From: Ophiocordyceps camponoti-saundersi (nom. inval.)
Lineage: Eukaryota; Ascomycota; Sordariomycetes; Hypocreales; Ophiocordycipitaceae
DNA: 64,000 nucleotides
Direction: 5' to 3'
NCBI GenBank assembly: GCA_003339415.1
Contig: PDHQ01000021.1
Span: forward strand, 100,391 to 164,390
Under the pieces are notes generated by a model. The model ran no database searches. It saw only the letters and a list, made by a program, of their open reading frames with translations, and was not told where the DNA came from. Shown one piece after another: positions 48,260 to 59,053 of this stretch. A program made the position numbers and the translations under genes. Numbering within the stretch: the first letter of the stretch is position 1; the number at the start of each line of letters is the position of its first letter.

Positions 48260-50242
48260 ATGGGTGCTGGACGTCGAATGTCGAGGAAGCAGGGCCCTCC
48301 TCAGCCCCTGTCAGAGGAACACTTTGCGCGGTTGAAACGGAAAGCAGGCCTTCCTGCTGAGGTGCCTGCTGAAGCACCTGGGAAGAGGAGGAAGACGTCG
48401 AAGAATGGCACAAAAAAGGAGGTGGTCAAGAGTTTGAAGAACAACGATAAGAAGCCGACGAGTGCCAGGGCTGTGGTACCCAAATACAATGGAAAGCCAA
48501 AGGGAAAGAAAGCGCCGGTTGTCGATTTAAGCCCGCCACCCGAAGAGCTCGATGACGAGTTCGACCTCGACGACGCCGGGGAAGAAATCGAAGCAGAGGA
48601 GAATGGTCAGAGTCTCGGTGCCGACTTTCTCGGCTCAGAATCTGAGGCGGAATCATCCGTCTTCGACTCGGGCGATGAGCAGGCCCCCCAGAAGCGGCAC
48701 GTCTTCTCAGAAGACGAGGATGAGTCGGACGCCGAGGCAAAGCTTACGGCAGCTAATATGGAGACCCTTTCTCGGAAGCTGGATCGCCGTATGGCAGACG
48801 AGGCGGTCGAAGACGCGGCGGAAATGGCCGAAAGCGCGCTGCAGACCAACATCGCAGGAGAAGAGCCGCCACGGGTGCTGGACGACGAAGACGACGATGG
48901 CACGCAGACCAAGACGAACGATCTGCTAGCTCCGGACATGCAGCTTCTCCGGACGAGGATGACGGAAACGGTTCGTGTACTGGACGACATGGCCAACCTT
49001 GCCGAAGATGGGCGGTCGAGGTCGGAATATACGACGCAACTGATCAGGGACATATGCGCATACTACGGATACTCGGAGTTCCTGGCCCAGAAGCTATACG
49101 ATCTCTTCTCACCGCGCGAGGCCTTGGCCTTCTTCGAGGCCAACGAGTCGCCGCGGCCGGTGGTGATCCGGACCAACACTCTGCGGACTCACCGCCGCGA
49201 CCTGGCTCAGGCCCTCATCAACCGCGGCGTCACGCTCGAACCGGTCGGCAAGTGGTCCAAAGTCGGGCTGCAAGTGTTTGAGAGCAGCGTGCCGCTCGGG
49301 GCGACGCCCGAGTACCTCGCCGGCCACTACATCCTCCAGGCAGCCTCTTCCTTTCTCCCCTGCATGGCGCTCGAACCTCAGGAGAACGAGCGGGTGCTGG
49401 ACATGGCGGCCGCTCCCGGGGGGAAAACGACGTACATGGCGGCCATGATGAAGAACTCTGGCGTCATCGTGGCCAACGACGCCAACAAGGTCAGAGCAAA
49501 GGGTCTCATCGGCAACATCCACCGTCTGGGAGCGACCAACGTGATCGTGTCCAACTACGACGCGCGCGAGTTCCCGAAGCCGATGGGCGGATTCGACCGC
49601 GTCCTCCTCGACGCCCCCTGCTCCGGAACGGGCGTCATCGCAAAGGACGCCAGCGTAAAGACCAACAAGACGGAGCTCGACTTCATGCAGCTCCCCCACA
49701 TGCAGAAGCAACTCCTCCTCGCCGCCATCGACTCGGCCAGCCACTCGAGTCGCTCCGGAGGCTTCATCGTCTACTCGACCTGCTCCGTCACCATCGAGGA
49801 GAACGAGCAGGTGGTCCAGTACGCGCTAAGCCGTCGGCCCAACGTCCGCCTCGTAGAGACGGGTCTCCCCTTCGGCGTCGAGGGCTTCACCAGCTTCAGG
49901 GGAAAAAAGTTCCATCCTAGCCTCCGTCTCACCCGTCGTTATTACCCGCACGCCTACAACGTCGACGGCTTCTACGTCGCCAAGTTTAAGAAGCTGGCTG
50001 CTTTCACGCCCCCGCTTAAGAAGGCGGAGTCGGGCGATGATGTCTTCGTCCCCGTCGATGTCGCGCCTGTCGCTGGTGACGATGGCCTTGGCGACGATGT
50101 CGAGGGTGAATCTTTCGGGTGCTGGGATGAAGATGAGGATAGGGAGTATATCGAGAAGGGGAGACGGAACGCTATGAGAAGACGTGGTCTTGACCCACGG
50201 GGGAGTAAGAAGAAGGCATCAAAGGAAGCAAAAGTAGAGTAA
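48260..50242 (+). CDS. nop2: Nop2, 25S rRNA (cytosine-C5) methyltransferase
   Basis: A single exon of 660 residues. The start is the ATG at 48,260 (MGAGRRMSRKQGPPQPLSEE), which matches fungal Nop2 N-termini. The N-terminal third is lysine-rich then acidic (EELDDEFDLDDAGEEIEAEE), typical of nucleolar proteins. The NOL1/NOP2/Sun domain follows: SPREALAFFEANESPRPVV near 290, the SAM-binding motif LDMAAAPGGKTTYMA at about 380-394, LDAPCSGTG at about 448-456 and YSTCSVTIEENE at about 502-513. The two cysteines (PCSG and TCS) are the catalytic pair of RNA m5C methyltransferases. The tail is basic (RRNAMRRRGLDPRGSKKK). Yeast Nop2 methylates 25S rRNA C2870 and is essential for 60S assembly. Confidence 0.95.
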   Translation: MGAGRRMSRKQGPPQPLSEEHFARLKRKAGLPAEVPAEAPGKRRKTSKNGTKKEVVKSLKNNDKKPTSARAVVPKYNGKPKGKKAPVVDLSPPPEELDDEFDLDDAGEEIEAEENGQSLGADFLGSESEAESSVFDSGDEQAPQKRHVFSEDEDESDAEAKLTAANMETLSRKLDRRMADEAVEDAAEMAESALQTNIAGEEPPRVLDDEDDDGTQTKTNDLLAPDMQLLRTRMTETVRVLDDMANLAEDGRSRSEYTTQLIRDICAYYGYSEFLAQKLYDLFSPREALAFFEANESPRPVVIRTNTLRTHRRDLAQALINRGVTLEPVGKWSKVGLQVFESSVPLGATPEYLAGHYILQAASSFLPCMALEPQENERVLDMAAAPGGKTTYMAAMMKNSGVIVANDANKVRAKGLIGNIHRLGATNVIVSNYDAREFPKPMGGFDRVLLDAPCSGTGVIAKDASVKTNKTELDFMQLPHMQKQLLLAAIDSASHSSRSGGFIVYSTCSVTIEENEQVVQYALSRRPNVRLVETGLPFGVEGFTSFRGKKFHPSLRLTRRYYPHAYNVDGFYVAKFKKLAAFTPPLKKAESGDDVFVPVDVAPVAGDDGLGDDVEGESFGCWDEDEDREYIEKGRRNAMRRRGLDPRGSKKKASKEAKVE

Positions 50243-50970
50243 GCCAGGCGTTTTCGTTGCAAGAAAAGCACAGTTCCTTCCTCCCTCCTTCGTCACTCTT
50301 AGTGACTTCAAGTCCAGTCCAGAACATCAAATCCACTCTCACGGGCGGCAAGGACGAGTTTCGCAGCTAAATGATTATATTCTCCTATGTATAAAGGCAA
50401 GCTTTACAACGTGAAGCAGCAGCCGCACGTCTGCCCACAAGGTTTAAAAAGAAGAAAATATATAAGAAGCGAAGAAAAAAGCACAAAGACACAAAGAAAA
50501 GATGTCGTCATCAGTCGTCGTCGTCGTCGTCATCGTGAACCAAGCGGCTCATCTCAGCTGTATCCCTGAGCCATGCAAGTCAAAGCTGTGCCTCCTTCCC
50601 CTGTTTTTTTATTTGGAAGACCCGTATTTCGTCTGCTTGGTTTCTCTGATTTCGAGTTTGTGGTTTCCGTATGCTGTTGTTGTTTCTCTCCTCTTCGGAG
50701 TGAGATGAGGGTGTGAGATATATATGTTTGTGTGTGTATTGTACTTGGCTTGTCTCAAGTTTCGCCTCTCTCGCCGTCTTCTTTTTTCGCTTCCTTTCCC
50801 CGTTGAGGATCCTTCAATGAAGATCCTTCAAGTCAAAAGGGAGGAAGCCGTTCGGTGGCACGAATGCCTCAGTAAGGTCTGCGGAGAAAGACGACCTTGA
50901 AACAAGACATGAGAAAAACTTATGGTACAGACAAGTCGGACTCTGTTAGAGGTTTCCTCGCAACGGGCTC
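50243..50970. other. convergent intergenic region, nop2 and byr4 3' ends
   Basis: Both flanking genes end here. It holds a CGT trinucleotide repeat (about 50,514-50,533) and T-rich and A-rich stretches compatible with 3' ends. No gene supported. Confidence 0.55.
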
Positions 50971-53970
50971 TCACATGGGAAGATCGTCAAATTGGGAGAC
51001 GAGATCGCGAATCGTCCACCTCCACGTGTCGTGATCGCGAAGCCCGCGGCCGATCCACTTGTCGCACTTCTTTCGCCATCGCTCTTCCTCTTCTCGCTGC
51101 CGTCTGATAAATTCGGGTCCGACGTCAAACTCTTCGCCCACGAGCCAGTCGTCCTTGATCTCGCTCAGGCGACCTTCCCGATCGTCTGCCGTGTTGTCAT
51201 CGAGGTCGGGAATGTCCTTGAAGACGTCTTCTTCGTCGTCGAGCGCGTTGAAGCCGTCCATGGTGTCGCTGGCATCTGACTTGGAATCCTTATTGGGGAG
51301 ACCAATCTTGAGCCAGCACATGTTTTGGGGATCAAACACCATGCCACCCACAACCTGGACGCCTTTGGTCGCGCTGATGTTTGTGATGAGCGCCGGCCGA
51401 GGCGTCGCCACTTCCTTGTCCCTGGCCCAGGCCTGCGCCGCAGAAGTCGTCGAGGGTGTCGAGGCTGGGCCATTGTCGAAAACATTAAGCGCGTTCTCGT
51501 TGCCCTCCCAGCGATACGTGTCGGCGTTGTAGTACATGCCGTTGACAACTTTGACGGTAAAAGTTAGTTTCCACATCAGTTGAAGCGTGCATCTCAGAAA
51601 CCTACCCTTCGATTCCTTGCCCGAGTTGAGGTTGGAGATGAGATGCGGCTTGAGCTGTCGAGGTCGCTTGGTCGTCTTCTTGGCCCGAATCGTAGTCTGC
51701 GGTAGGGGAGGCAGCAGAGAGCGCGTTGTGGGCTGTATCGTTTCCTTATGACTGGACACTGACGCATGAGAGCCGCTGCTAGGGGCACGCAGTGCCAGGC
51801 CCGTCTCGCGAGCAATTCGACTGGCCGCCGTGTCGCGTGCGAAACGGGGGGTAGGGGTCGCCCTGGCCGGTGAGTTCGCAGTCGCCGGTGCAGGCGTTGT
51901 CATCCGCTCAGGGAGGATGTGGTGATAGATCTTGCTGCGGAGCGACGTCTTGGGTGTATTCGCAACGGGTTGCCGAAGAAATTTCGTTTCCGTCTCACGC
52001 GACGTCGGCAAATCGTCAAAACCATCAAGTTCGTGCCCGTCTCCAAACTGCTTCTTAATTTTCGGCTTGCTCAGTCGCTCCCAAGTGTCGGCCGCGACCC
52101 TCCAACGACGAGGACTGGGCGATCGCGCCGTGCACCTCGAGAGAGAGCGAGAAAACGGTCGGGTGTCAATGGCGTTGTCCGAATCGTGCCGGCGGAACGA
52201 GCGTAACGTCTTGGATGTGACGTGCTGGGATTGCGACTGCGATGCTCCCGCCGGAAGGAAGGGGAGATGAGATCGCCTGGCTTGGGACAAAAGTGTTTCG
52301 ACAATCCCCGGGCGCTGACGATCGGCCGGAGTCTTGGGTCCGGAACCAGACTGGGGACGGTTGCTGCCAGATCTCGACGGCGGCCGATCGGTTCGGTTGA
52401 GCGTCGACTTTGCCGGGGTATTAACCTGCCTCACGGCCGGGAGAGAGCGCTTTTGCTTCAACAGCTGGGCGCTGGTGGTTGAAGGCTCGGCTCGAAGCGA
52501 GGCAAAGGACGACCTCGTGCCGACCTCGCGGCGTTGTGGAGTTGACGGAGGCAATGAGCGACCGGGAGACGTGGTCGTCGGCGTCGGCAGGCTCGTCACG
52601 GAGAGCTGGGAAGCGTGGCCCAACCTGGACCGAGAGCGTCGGCTTCTCTGCGGCGCGGGATCGCCACTCTCGTAAACGGGCTCCAGCGACGTCGAGTGGG
52701 CACGTTCGTGGCTCAGGCGTGGAATTCTCGTCTGTGCCGGTGTTTTGTTGGTGAAGGTCAGAGAGACGGCCGTCTTGATGCGGGTGGGGCTGGCAGGTCG
52801 AGTTGCTTTGACTTGAATATTTCGATGAAGGGTAAGCTTTCCGGTATCAAAGACCTTGCCGTCGGAGATGTCGAGACCGTCGAAAAAATCCTGTCGATCC
52901 GGCTCGGCAGCCATCGGCTTCTTGAGAGAGGGTGGCTCGGGCTCCTCCGGTATTCGGTCGGACGATGAGCTCTTCCTGCCCTTCTTGAGCCTCTCCTTGA
53001 AGTTGACAGGGCCAGGCGGGAGGACGAGACCCTCGAGCGTCTCATCCTCGCTCTCCACCGTCAGAGAGCTGGAGACGCTGGGGCTCAGAGCCGAGACGGA
53101 CGAGCTCCTGTTGGATCGGCCGTCCCGTCGTGTGCCGCCGTATCTAGTGCCAAGGCTCCCTTCTCCCCAGTCCAGGTCCTCAGGCTGGGCCAAAGGCGTT
53201 CTTGGAATGTCTCTCTTCGTGGCAAGAGTGAACTTTCCATCGGAAGGCAGCTCGAGGTCCTTTTCGAAATCCTCTTCAGCCTCCTTGGCGCTCATCGAAC
53301 TTTCCTGCTTGCGAGGTGTTGGGGGTGTAATGAAAGGTAGGGGCTGTGGCTGCCGGTGCTTGGAGACCTTTATGGTATCGGTGCCGAGGTCGGGCTTGGA
53401 ATCGTCGAGATTATATACGGGCGTCAAGGGTGTGGAAGTCCGCGATGCAGTTCTGCGCTCATCCTCGTCCCGAATAATGTTCGGTTTCGGGTTGGCTTGA
53501 ATAGACTCACCGCTGACCTGGCGAAGAGTGTCGGGAAAGTCAGAGTCATTTTTGGGCTTGAGCTTCAGTGTCTGGGAAATGTCGGGCAGCTCCAAGTCGC
53601 TGTCCCAGTCTTCTTGGATGAGCTTGCCAATTTTGCGCCCTCCCAAGCGCTTGATGGTGCCGCCCATGAGTGCAGAGTAAGGTATATTTTTCGGTAAGGG
53701 GATGCCAGCCTTTTCGGCGGCAGCGATGGCTTCCACCGTGCATGATTCGTCGTCGGCGGGTAGGTGAACTTGTTTCTCCTCTCCCGGCCACGACTCTAAA
53801 TCAGAGCGCAGGGAGACGTGCGAGGAGGCGGAATCGCGACGGAATGGAAGTCCATGATTCGCAACAGAACTCCGAAAAGAGAGTTCGTCGCCGTCGACAA
53901 GCAAGTCGTCATCGTCCCAGTTTTCGACGTCGTCCACGAGGGGTTTGAGCTTCAAGCCCTGCTTATCCAT
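50971..53970 (-). CDS. byr4: Byr4/Bfa1-type septation regulator
   Basis: Two exons: 53,970-51,606 and 51,548-50,971, 980 residues. The 57-bp intron (donor GTAGGT, branch CTAAC, acceptor CAAAG) joins GKESK to VVNGMYYNADTYRWEGNENA in frame; reading through it adds a spurious hydrophobic stretch. The N-terminal block (LKLKPLVDDVENWDDDDL; IPYSALMGGTIKRLGGRK) and the C-terminal core (GVQVVGGMVFDPQNMCWLKI, LSEIKDDWLVGEEFDVG) match fungal Byr4. The middle is long, Ser/Pro/Arg-rich and presumably disordered. Byr4 with Bub2/Cdc16 forms the two-part GAP for the Spg1/Tem1 GTPase at spindle pole bodies and holds back septum formation. Identity rests on these conserved ends. Confidence 0.88.
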   Translation of the reverse strand: MDKQGLKLKPLVDDVENWDDDDLLVDGDELSFRSSVANHGLPFRRDSASSHVSLRSDLESWPGEEKQVHLPADDESCTVEAIAAAEKAGIPLPKNIPYSALMGGTIKRLGGRKIGKLIQEDWDSDLELPDISQTLKLKPKNDSDFPDTLRQVSGESIQANPKPNIIRDEDERRTASRTSTPLTPVYNLDDSKPDLGTDTIKVSKHRQPQPLPFITPPTPRKQESSMSAKEAEEDFEKDLELPSDGKFTLATKRDIPRTPLAQPEDLDWGEGSLGTRYGGTRRDGRSNRSSSVSALSPSVSSSLTVESEDETLEGLVLPPGPVNFKERLKKGRKSSSSDRIPEEPEPPSLKKPMAAEPDRQDFFDGLDISDGKVFDTGKLTLHRNIQVKATRPASPTRIKTAVSLTFTNKTPAQTRIPRLSHERAHSTSLEPVYESGDPAPQRSRRSRSRLGHASQLSVTSLPTPTTTSPGRSLPPSTPQRREVGTRSSFASLRAEPSTTSAQLLKQKRSLPAVRQVNTPAKSTLNRTDRPPSRSGSNRPQSGSGPKTPADRQRPGIVETLLSQARRSHLPFLPAGASQSQSQHVTSKTLRSFRRHDSDNAIDTRPFSRSLSRCTARSPSPRRWRVAADTWERLSKPKIKKQFGDGHELDGFDDLPTSRETETKFLRQPVANTPKTSLRSKIYHHILPERMTTPAPATANSPARATPTPRFARDTAASRIARETGLALRAPSSGSHASVSSHKETIQPTTRSLLPPLPQTTIRAKKTTKRPRQLKPHLISNLNSGKESKGRFLRCTLQLMWKLTFTVKVVNGMYYNADTYRWEGNENALNVFDNGPASTPSTTSAAQAWARDKEVATPRPALITNISATKGVQVVGGMVFDPQNMCWLKIGLPNKDSKSDASDTMDGFNALDDEEDVFKDIPDLDDNTADDREGRLSEIKDDWLVGEEFDVGPEFIRRQREEEERWRKKCDKWIGRGLRDHDTWRWTIRDLVSQFDDLPM

Positions 53971-56254
53971 GGCAGCTCAACGCGAGGCGAATGTCGACAA
54001 AGAAGGCGACGTGCGAGTAGCGGTAATGGAGGTCAACTCATCGTCGCCGCAGCAAACAGAGTTTCGGCCGGCGCAAACGAGGGGCGAGGCGACGCACAAC
54101 CGTTGTTGTGGGGAAAAAATCCGTCGCTGGTAGAAAGTCGCTCAACGGCTGCGCTGGCGGAGGTGCACGCAGATTTTCGCTTGCGGGAGAAATAGGTCGG
54201 TAGGGTAATAGGTAGGTGGGCAGGCAGGAAAAGTAGGTAGAGATGGCGATGGTGAGATGGTGATGATGCAGGTCGCGGTCCAGGCGACCAGGTGCTGTGC
54301 TGTGCGATGGGATGGATGGATGGAAGAGGCGAAAGAACTGGAAGGCTGGAGAGGATGGCAGGACGAGAGGGGGTCGGCCAGAAGAAGGGCCGCTATTTGC
54401 AGTGGGGCTGGGCCGCTAAGTGTACCGGCCTACAGGGGGGCCTGGGCAGGGGTAGCAGCAGTCCAGGAGTCGGGAGGGCTACCTATTCTTCCCGCAGCCC
54501 ACTGCTACGGTGCTACCCATGCGGCCATGCCTCAGACGTGACTACGTCCTTGGCACCCTTCAACGACGTACATATAAACGTGTGTACCTACATTCATACG
54601 GACACTGATCAGTTCGTCATCATGGCTGCTTACAATAGTTGAGAGGCAGGGCGTGGCGCGGGGGCGATACAAGAAGAATTCACGTCTGCGGTATGAACAG
54701 AAATACATAAGCCACGGTACGGATAGAAAAAGCACGATTCATGTGCAGCATGGCCTTCTTGGCGCAACTCCTCGCAGTATGTACATACATACTTGCAGGC
54801 GACCTATTAAGCGACGGAGACTCGCTGAAAGTATGTTCGGTACGCTGCTGTACTTGGGTGATTGAATTTCGGTACGCCACTCATCTGTCTTCGCCGACGG
54901 CCGACGAGGATGGCCGGCACATGCTGGGACGTGGGGAGTTCCAGCCATAAGCAAGTATCTCCATGTCGCCAGGATCCTTCCCCCGCGAACCAACCTCTCG
55001 GAAGGCAGAGGTATTCCTCTCCTGATTCCCCGGTACCATCAAGTACTTTCTTTCTGCCAGGATACGGTCGATCAGCCCGGGCCTTGTGCTCGGGGTTGGC
55101 AGGGATGGCAGGGGGGTCCCCAGGTGTGCGCCCCTCGTGAGATTAATTAGGGGTCTTTCGGACCACCCTCCAGCACCGTCGCGCATTACCAGCCAGGGCT
55201 AGATCCTCTGCATTGCTTGGCTTAGCTCCCTGGTGCTCGGGCCAGTCGGCAGAGAGAGGAGAGCTCCAGAAGGATGGACGACGGAGATGCACATGCACGC
55301 TGAGTGTCGCGGTATCTGCCGCTAGAACCCGGTGACGCAGCGGCGCGAAATTGCTTCTGCCGATCAACTACCAAGTCCCGTCTGTGTTATGCATATCACG
55401 TGTAGAGTTAGCTTTCCTTCTCGCCCCCTTTTCCCATACAAGTTACAACTGATGTATAAATATCTTCCCTTCCTCGGCAGAAGGAAAAACAGGTGTCTCA
55501 GCTCTTCTCAATATCTGCCTGCAATTCGCGAGCCGGCCTCTGGCTTTGGTCGAGCCGCCACAGCAGGCCATCGACCAGGCACCCCAGCCGTGAGTAATCT
55601 CGCCGACACGATTTTTTCTTCCTTTGGCGAGGCAACCGAAAATTGGCTATCGTGTCGTGTCATATTGCTTCAGTGGTCCGCCGGGATCCGAAGATGACAT
55701 CTCTTTTCAGCGAGAAAAAAAGGGGGCCAAGGTAAGCTCGGGTTTCCCTTCTTCACTCCCTCCTGTACCGCATTAGACACATGTATGTACGTCTGTACGG
55801 AGTATGTAGTATGCATTTACGGAGTTGCGGATACCTTTTTACCTTGCTACGTAGAATATATCCGCACACAACGGATAGGGGTTGGAACCATGTCATGAGA
55901 TAGGTATCTCAATTCCGGCCAACGGATATTGTCCGCAGCCTTCGTCCGGCTTCGACTCTATCCGCCTTAGCTGTCGTGTTCGGAGATGGACATGATGTAC
56001 GGATGGGGATAATGATGATCACAACATCTACCTTTGAGCCCCAAACCCGTGTGAAAGACGAGGCAAGGCACCAGTAACCGTTTGTCACCCGGTAACGCGG
56101 TCGTCATGATTTACAGACATCCGTGCGTTTAGGCCCTTTCGTGCGGCCCGGCGCACTGGAACCCACTTGAGGTAGCGCTAAAGCACAATGAATGACTTAG
56201 TAATCACCTACCGATGACTAAAGAGTAGAGACCTTGACCTTCATCCTTGACGCG
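53971..56254. other. 2.3-kb intergenic region between byr4 and XRCC4-like gene
   Basis: Divergent promoters at both ends. The middle holds TAGG repeats (about 54,190-54,240), TACGGATA at 54,718-54,725 and TACGGAGTA at 55,796-55,804, and GC-rich patches. I found no frame with splice or family support. Confidence 0.5.
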
Positions 56255-57398
56255 ATGCCGCAGCTTCATCCCACGCCGACATCTATTCTTCTGGCGAACG
56301 ACCACATGAACTCCGCTCCGGTCCTGAAAGTCTCACGTAGCGATGGCGCCGGCTATGTACTGGCTCGTGCTTCGCCCACCGGCACTGCTCCCTTCGACCT
56401 AAGGCTCGTGGCTACCGAGGGACATTCGCCCTATGTATGCGACTGTAAGCCTTGGCCCTACCCTTGGTCTTGCCTGGCTAACCATGGTCAGTGAGACACA
56501 ACCGCGTGGCTTCGCTGCGAGCCAAGAATTGCCCCGTCTCGGAACAAGAATGGGAGCAGATCCTTGGCACGGTGCTGCGTCGGGAGCAGATTGACGATAT
56601 CCAAGTTGAGGCTTCCGTGCAGACGGGGGTTTCCGCGTCCCTCATGATTCGAAAACAGGTCAAGGGAATCACTGTACGACATTTGGCGCACGAAGGCGGC
56701 CAGAATCTCGCTGACAAGCTCAGCAACGGCTCGGTTCCATCACTCTACGATGCGACGAGGGCGAGCGAATCGAGCTGTTTGAATGGTGCACGCATTCGCT
56801 CGATGCCCTGTCAGAAGCGAACGACAACACCACCAGTCTGGCCGTCAAGGTCCGGGATCTTGAGGCCGAGATTATTGATCTTCAGGCTCAGCTAGAGGGG
56901 CTGATCGAGGCCAAGAAAGAAGACGAGACAGCGTTGCTACTTAAATTCAGGGACTTGTTGAACGAGAAAAAAGTCAAGATTCGTGAGCAGCAGAGTATCA
57001 TCGCTTCAACGCCTCAGCTAGGCCACCACCGCCCTACCGAATCTGGCCCCATGAAAAGGAAATTGGAGTCAATTAAGTCGGAAGATGAGAGTATAGATAA
57101 CAGCCCACATGATGCTCCCAACGCAGAGACGGGTCGATCTGATTCTGGCGACACCAGCGACGGGACGGCATCGGAAGCCGGCGAAGACGACAGAGAGCAG
57201 GGCGGATCGAACAGTAACATCGCCGACCGCCATATGGACTCTGCCTCTAGTGATGAGGATGTCGACCGACAGGCCACATCCACAAGGCCTGCGGCACAAG
57301 CGCCTCCTCCACCGAGGAAGCTCCCATTCGCGGCCAACAACAAAGAACCTGCCTCACCCACAGCTGAGGAGGAGACGGAATCTGATGACGAGCTATAA
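56255..57398 (+). CDS. xrcc4: XRCC4/Lif1-like non-homologous end-joining factor
   Basis: Three exons: 56,255-56,444, 56,492-56,673 and 56,724-57,398. This gives 348 residues, or 331 if translation starts at the second Met (56,306, MNSAPVLKVSRSDGAGYV), which resembles homologues more closely. Introns are only 47 and 50 bp; both junctions restore family sequence (SPYVCD/LRHNRVASLRAKN and MIRKQVKGIT/QRLGSITLRCDEGE). The head domain (about 20-150) is followed by a coiled coil (VKVRDLEAEIIDLQAQLEGL, KFRDLLNEKKVKIREQQ). The tail is acidic and disordered, ending PPPRKLPFAANN and EEETESDDEL. XRCC4/Lif1 dimers bind and stabilise DNA ligase IV in double-strand break repair. Identity rests on fold order and signature segments; overall identity in this family is low. 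Confidence 0.8.
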
Positions 57399-57499
57399 CC
57401 TGGAAGGCTTTCATTTACACACGCGGCTACCATCTTTCAACGTTTATCGAGACGACAAGTGTCGGGCGTTTTCGCAACTTTTTTCTGTGCCTGCGGTGT

Positions 57500-58560
57500 C
57501 TACCTCTTATCATCAGGGGCGAACTTATCCTTCCAGAAACCTCGGAAATGCTTCTGCTTGCCCAACTCGGCAATGTCAGTCACCTCTTTGGGTGTCAGCT
57601 TGATGAGAGGCAGCTTGGAAAGGTAGCGCTGCATGCGGTCCTCCTTTGAGGTGGTGGTGATGACGACGAGCCCCTGGTCGATGCACCACCTCAGACCAAT
57701 TTCCGACTCAGACACGCCATACTTTTGAGCCAGCTGCTGCCATGTGGCGTCGACAGGGCCGCCCTTGGCTGAAGTGAGGGGAGTGAGCGGCCCGAAGCAG
57801 GAGACGGCAATGTTGTTCTTCCTGTGAAAGTCGAGCAAGTCGCCATGCTGTAGGTAGGGGTGAAACTCGATCTGGTTGATGGCCGGCGGGACCTTGGCCG
57901 TCTTGAGCAACGTCTCGAGATGCTCCTGAAGAAAGTTGGAGACGCCAATGGATTTGGCTCTGCCCGAGGCCTTGATGGCTTCGAGGTCGGCCCACTTTTG
58001 CTGTAACTCGGCCTCGGAGTCGGCAAAAAACGGACCGTGAATGAGGTAAAGATCGACGTAGTCAAGACGAAGCTTTTTCAGAGACAGTTCAAAAGCCTCG
58101 AGCGTCGGCTTCTTGACGGTAGCGCTGATTTTGGTGGTGACAAAGAGTTGCTCTCGGGGAACCTTGGATGCCTCGATGGCGGCGCCAAGTTCGGCCTCGT
58201 TGCCGTAGACTGTTCGAAACAGTTTTGAGGACCTCGTAATGAAAGTTTAACAGGGGGGAAAACTCACCTTCAGCACCGTCTAGATGGCGGTAACCAGCCC
58301 GAATGGCAGTCTCAGTGAGACGGACGATTTCATTATCCAGCGAGCCCTTGGCAGCGGCGTCACCCCATTTACCGCGAGCGGTTCCGAGGCCGTAGGCGAG
58401 CTAATAGGGGCCTTTAGCATCTCGAACCGTAGCCAACAACACTGAAGCGCACCATAGGAATTTCATTGCCGTCGTTGAGTTTAAGTGAGGGGATAGACAA
58501 GCCCTGCTTGGGCGGCGTGCCCGAGGCATCTGGCTGAAAGGTAGAGCCGATGGAATTCAT
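57500..58560 (-). CDS. aldo/keto reductase
   Basis: Three exons: 58,560-58,453, 58,400-58,268 and 58,209-57,500, 316 residues. Introns are 52 and 58 bp (GTGCGC and GTGAGT donors). The AKR catalytic tetrad is complete: D77 and Y82 (HLDGAEVYGNE), K107 (FVTTKI) and H138 (LYLIHGP). Later motifs are [25 protein letters not shown] and the cofactor-binding [12 protein letters not shown], where Lys fits NADP(H) preference. It is a cytosolic NADPH-dependent carbonyl reductase; the substrate cannot be told from sequence. An unusual acidic insertion-like stretch ([17 protein letters not shown]) follows the first strand. It converges on the XRCC4-like gene with a 101-bp gap and diverges from the SelO gene. 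Confidence 0.9.
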
Positions 58561-59053
58561 GGTAGTATTGTGATGACGATGCACAAAGGCGAAGGTTTAC
58601 GAGCGGGGAGAGGGGAAGAGTTTACGGTTTAAAAACAGGGGCATTGTTGGTGCTTTATACTGAGTTGGGAATGGTTTACTCTATCATGGGCCCATGTGTC
58701 GATTCCCTGCAGGGCCGGCTCGGAATCGCGAGCGGTGGCCGGCCGGAAGGATGAAACTCGGAAGATCTGGCTCACAGTGTATCAAATGACGATAGGCAAT
58801 GATCGTATCTCCGCTAAGACCTCTAAGCAAAATCCCGATCCAGATACTGAATAACATGATGGTAACGGTAAAGTGGGATGAGGAGGAGTGGGAGGGGGGG
58901 AAGAAAGTGGCCGGCGATTACTCACCTACTGTGGTTATGGATTCGTAATCCGGCCCCGGATTTAAATGACTTCCATCCTCCGGTAATAAGCCGCCTTTAC
59001 CCCCCCTCCTAGACCCGCTCCGGCCCGGGCTGCGTCATCGTCGCCCCAGAATT
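58561..59053. other. divergent promoter region, aldo/keto reductase and SelO genes
   Basis: 493 bp between two start codons facing away from each other. Mixed composition, no factor site I can name. Confidence 0.5.

Noticed and set aside
49109..49744. 211-codon minus-strand frame inside nop2
   Set aside because: Antisense shadow of the methyltransferase domain, whose plus-strand motifs are unambiguous.
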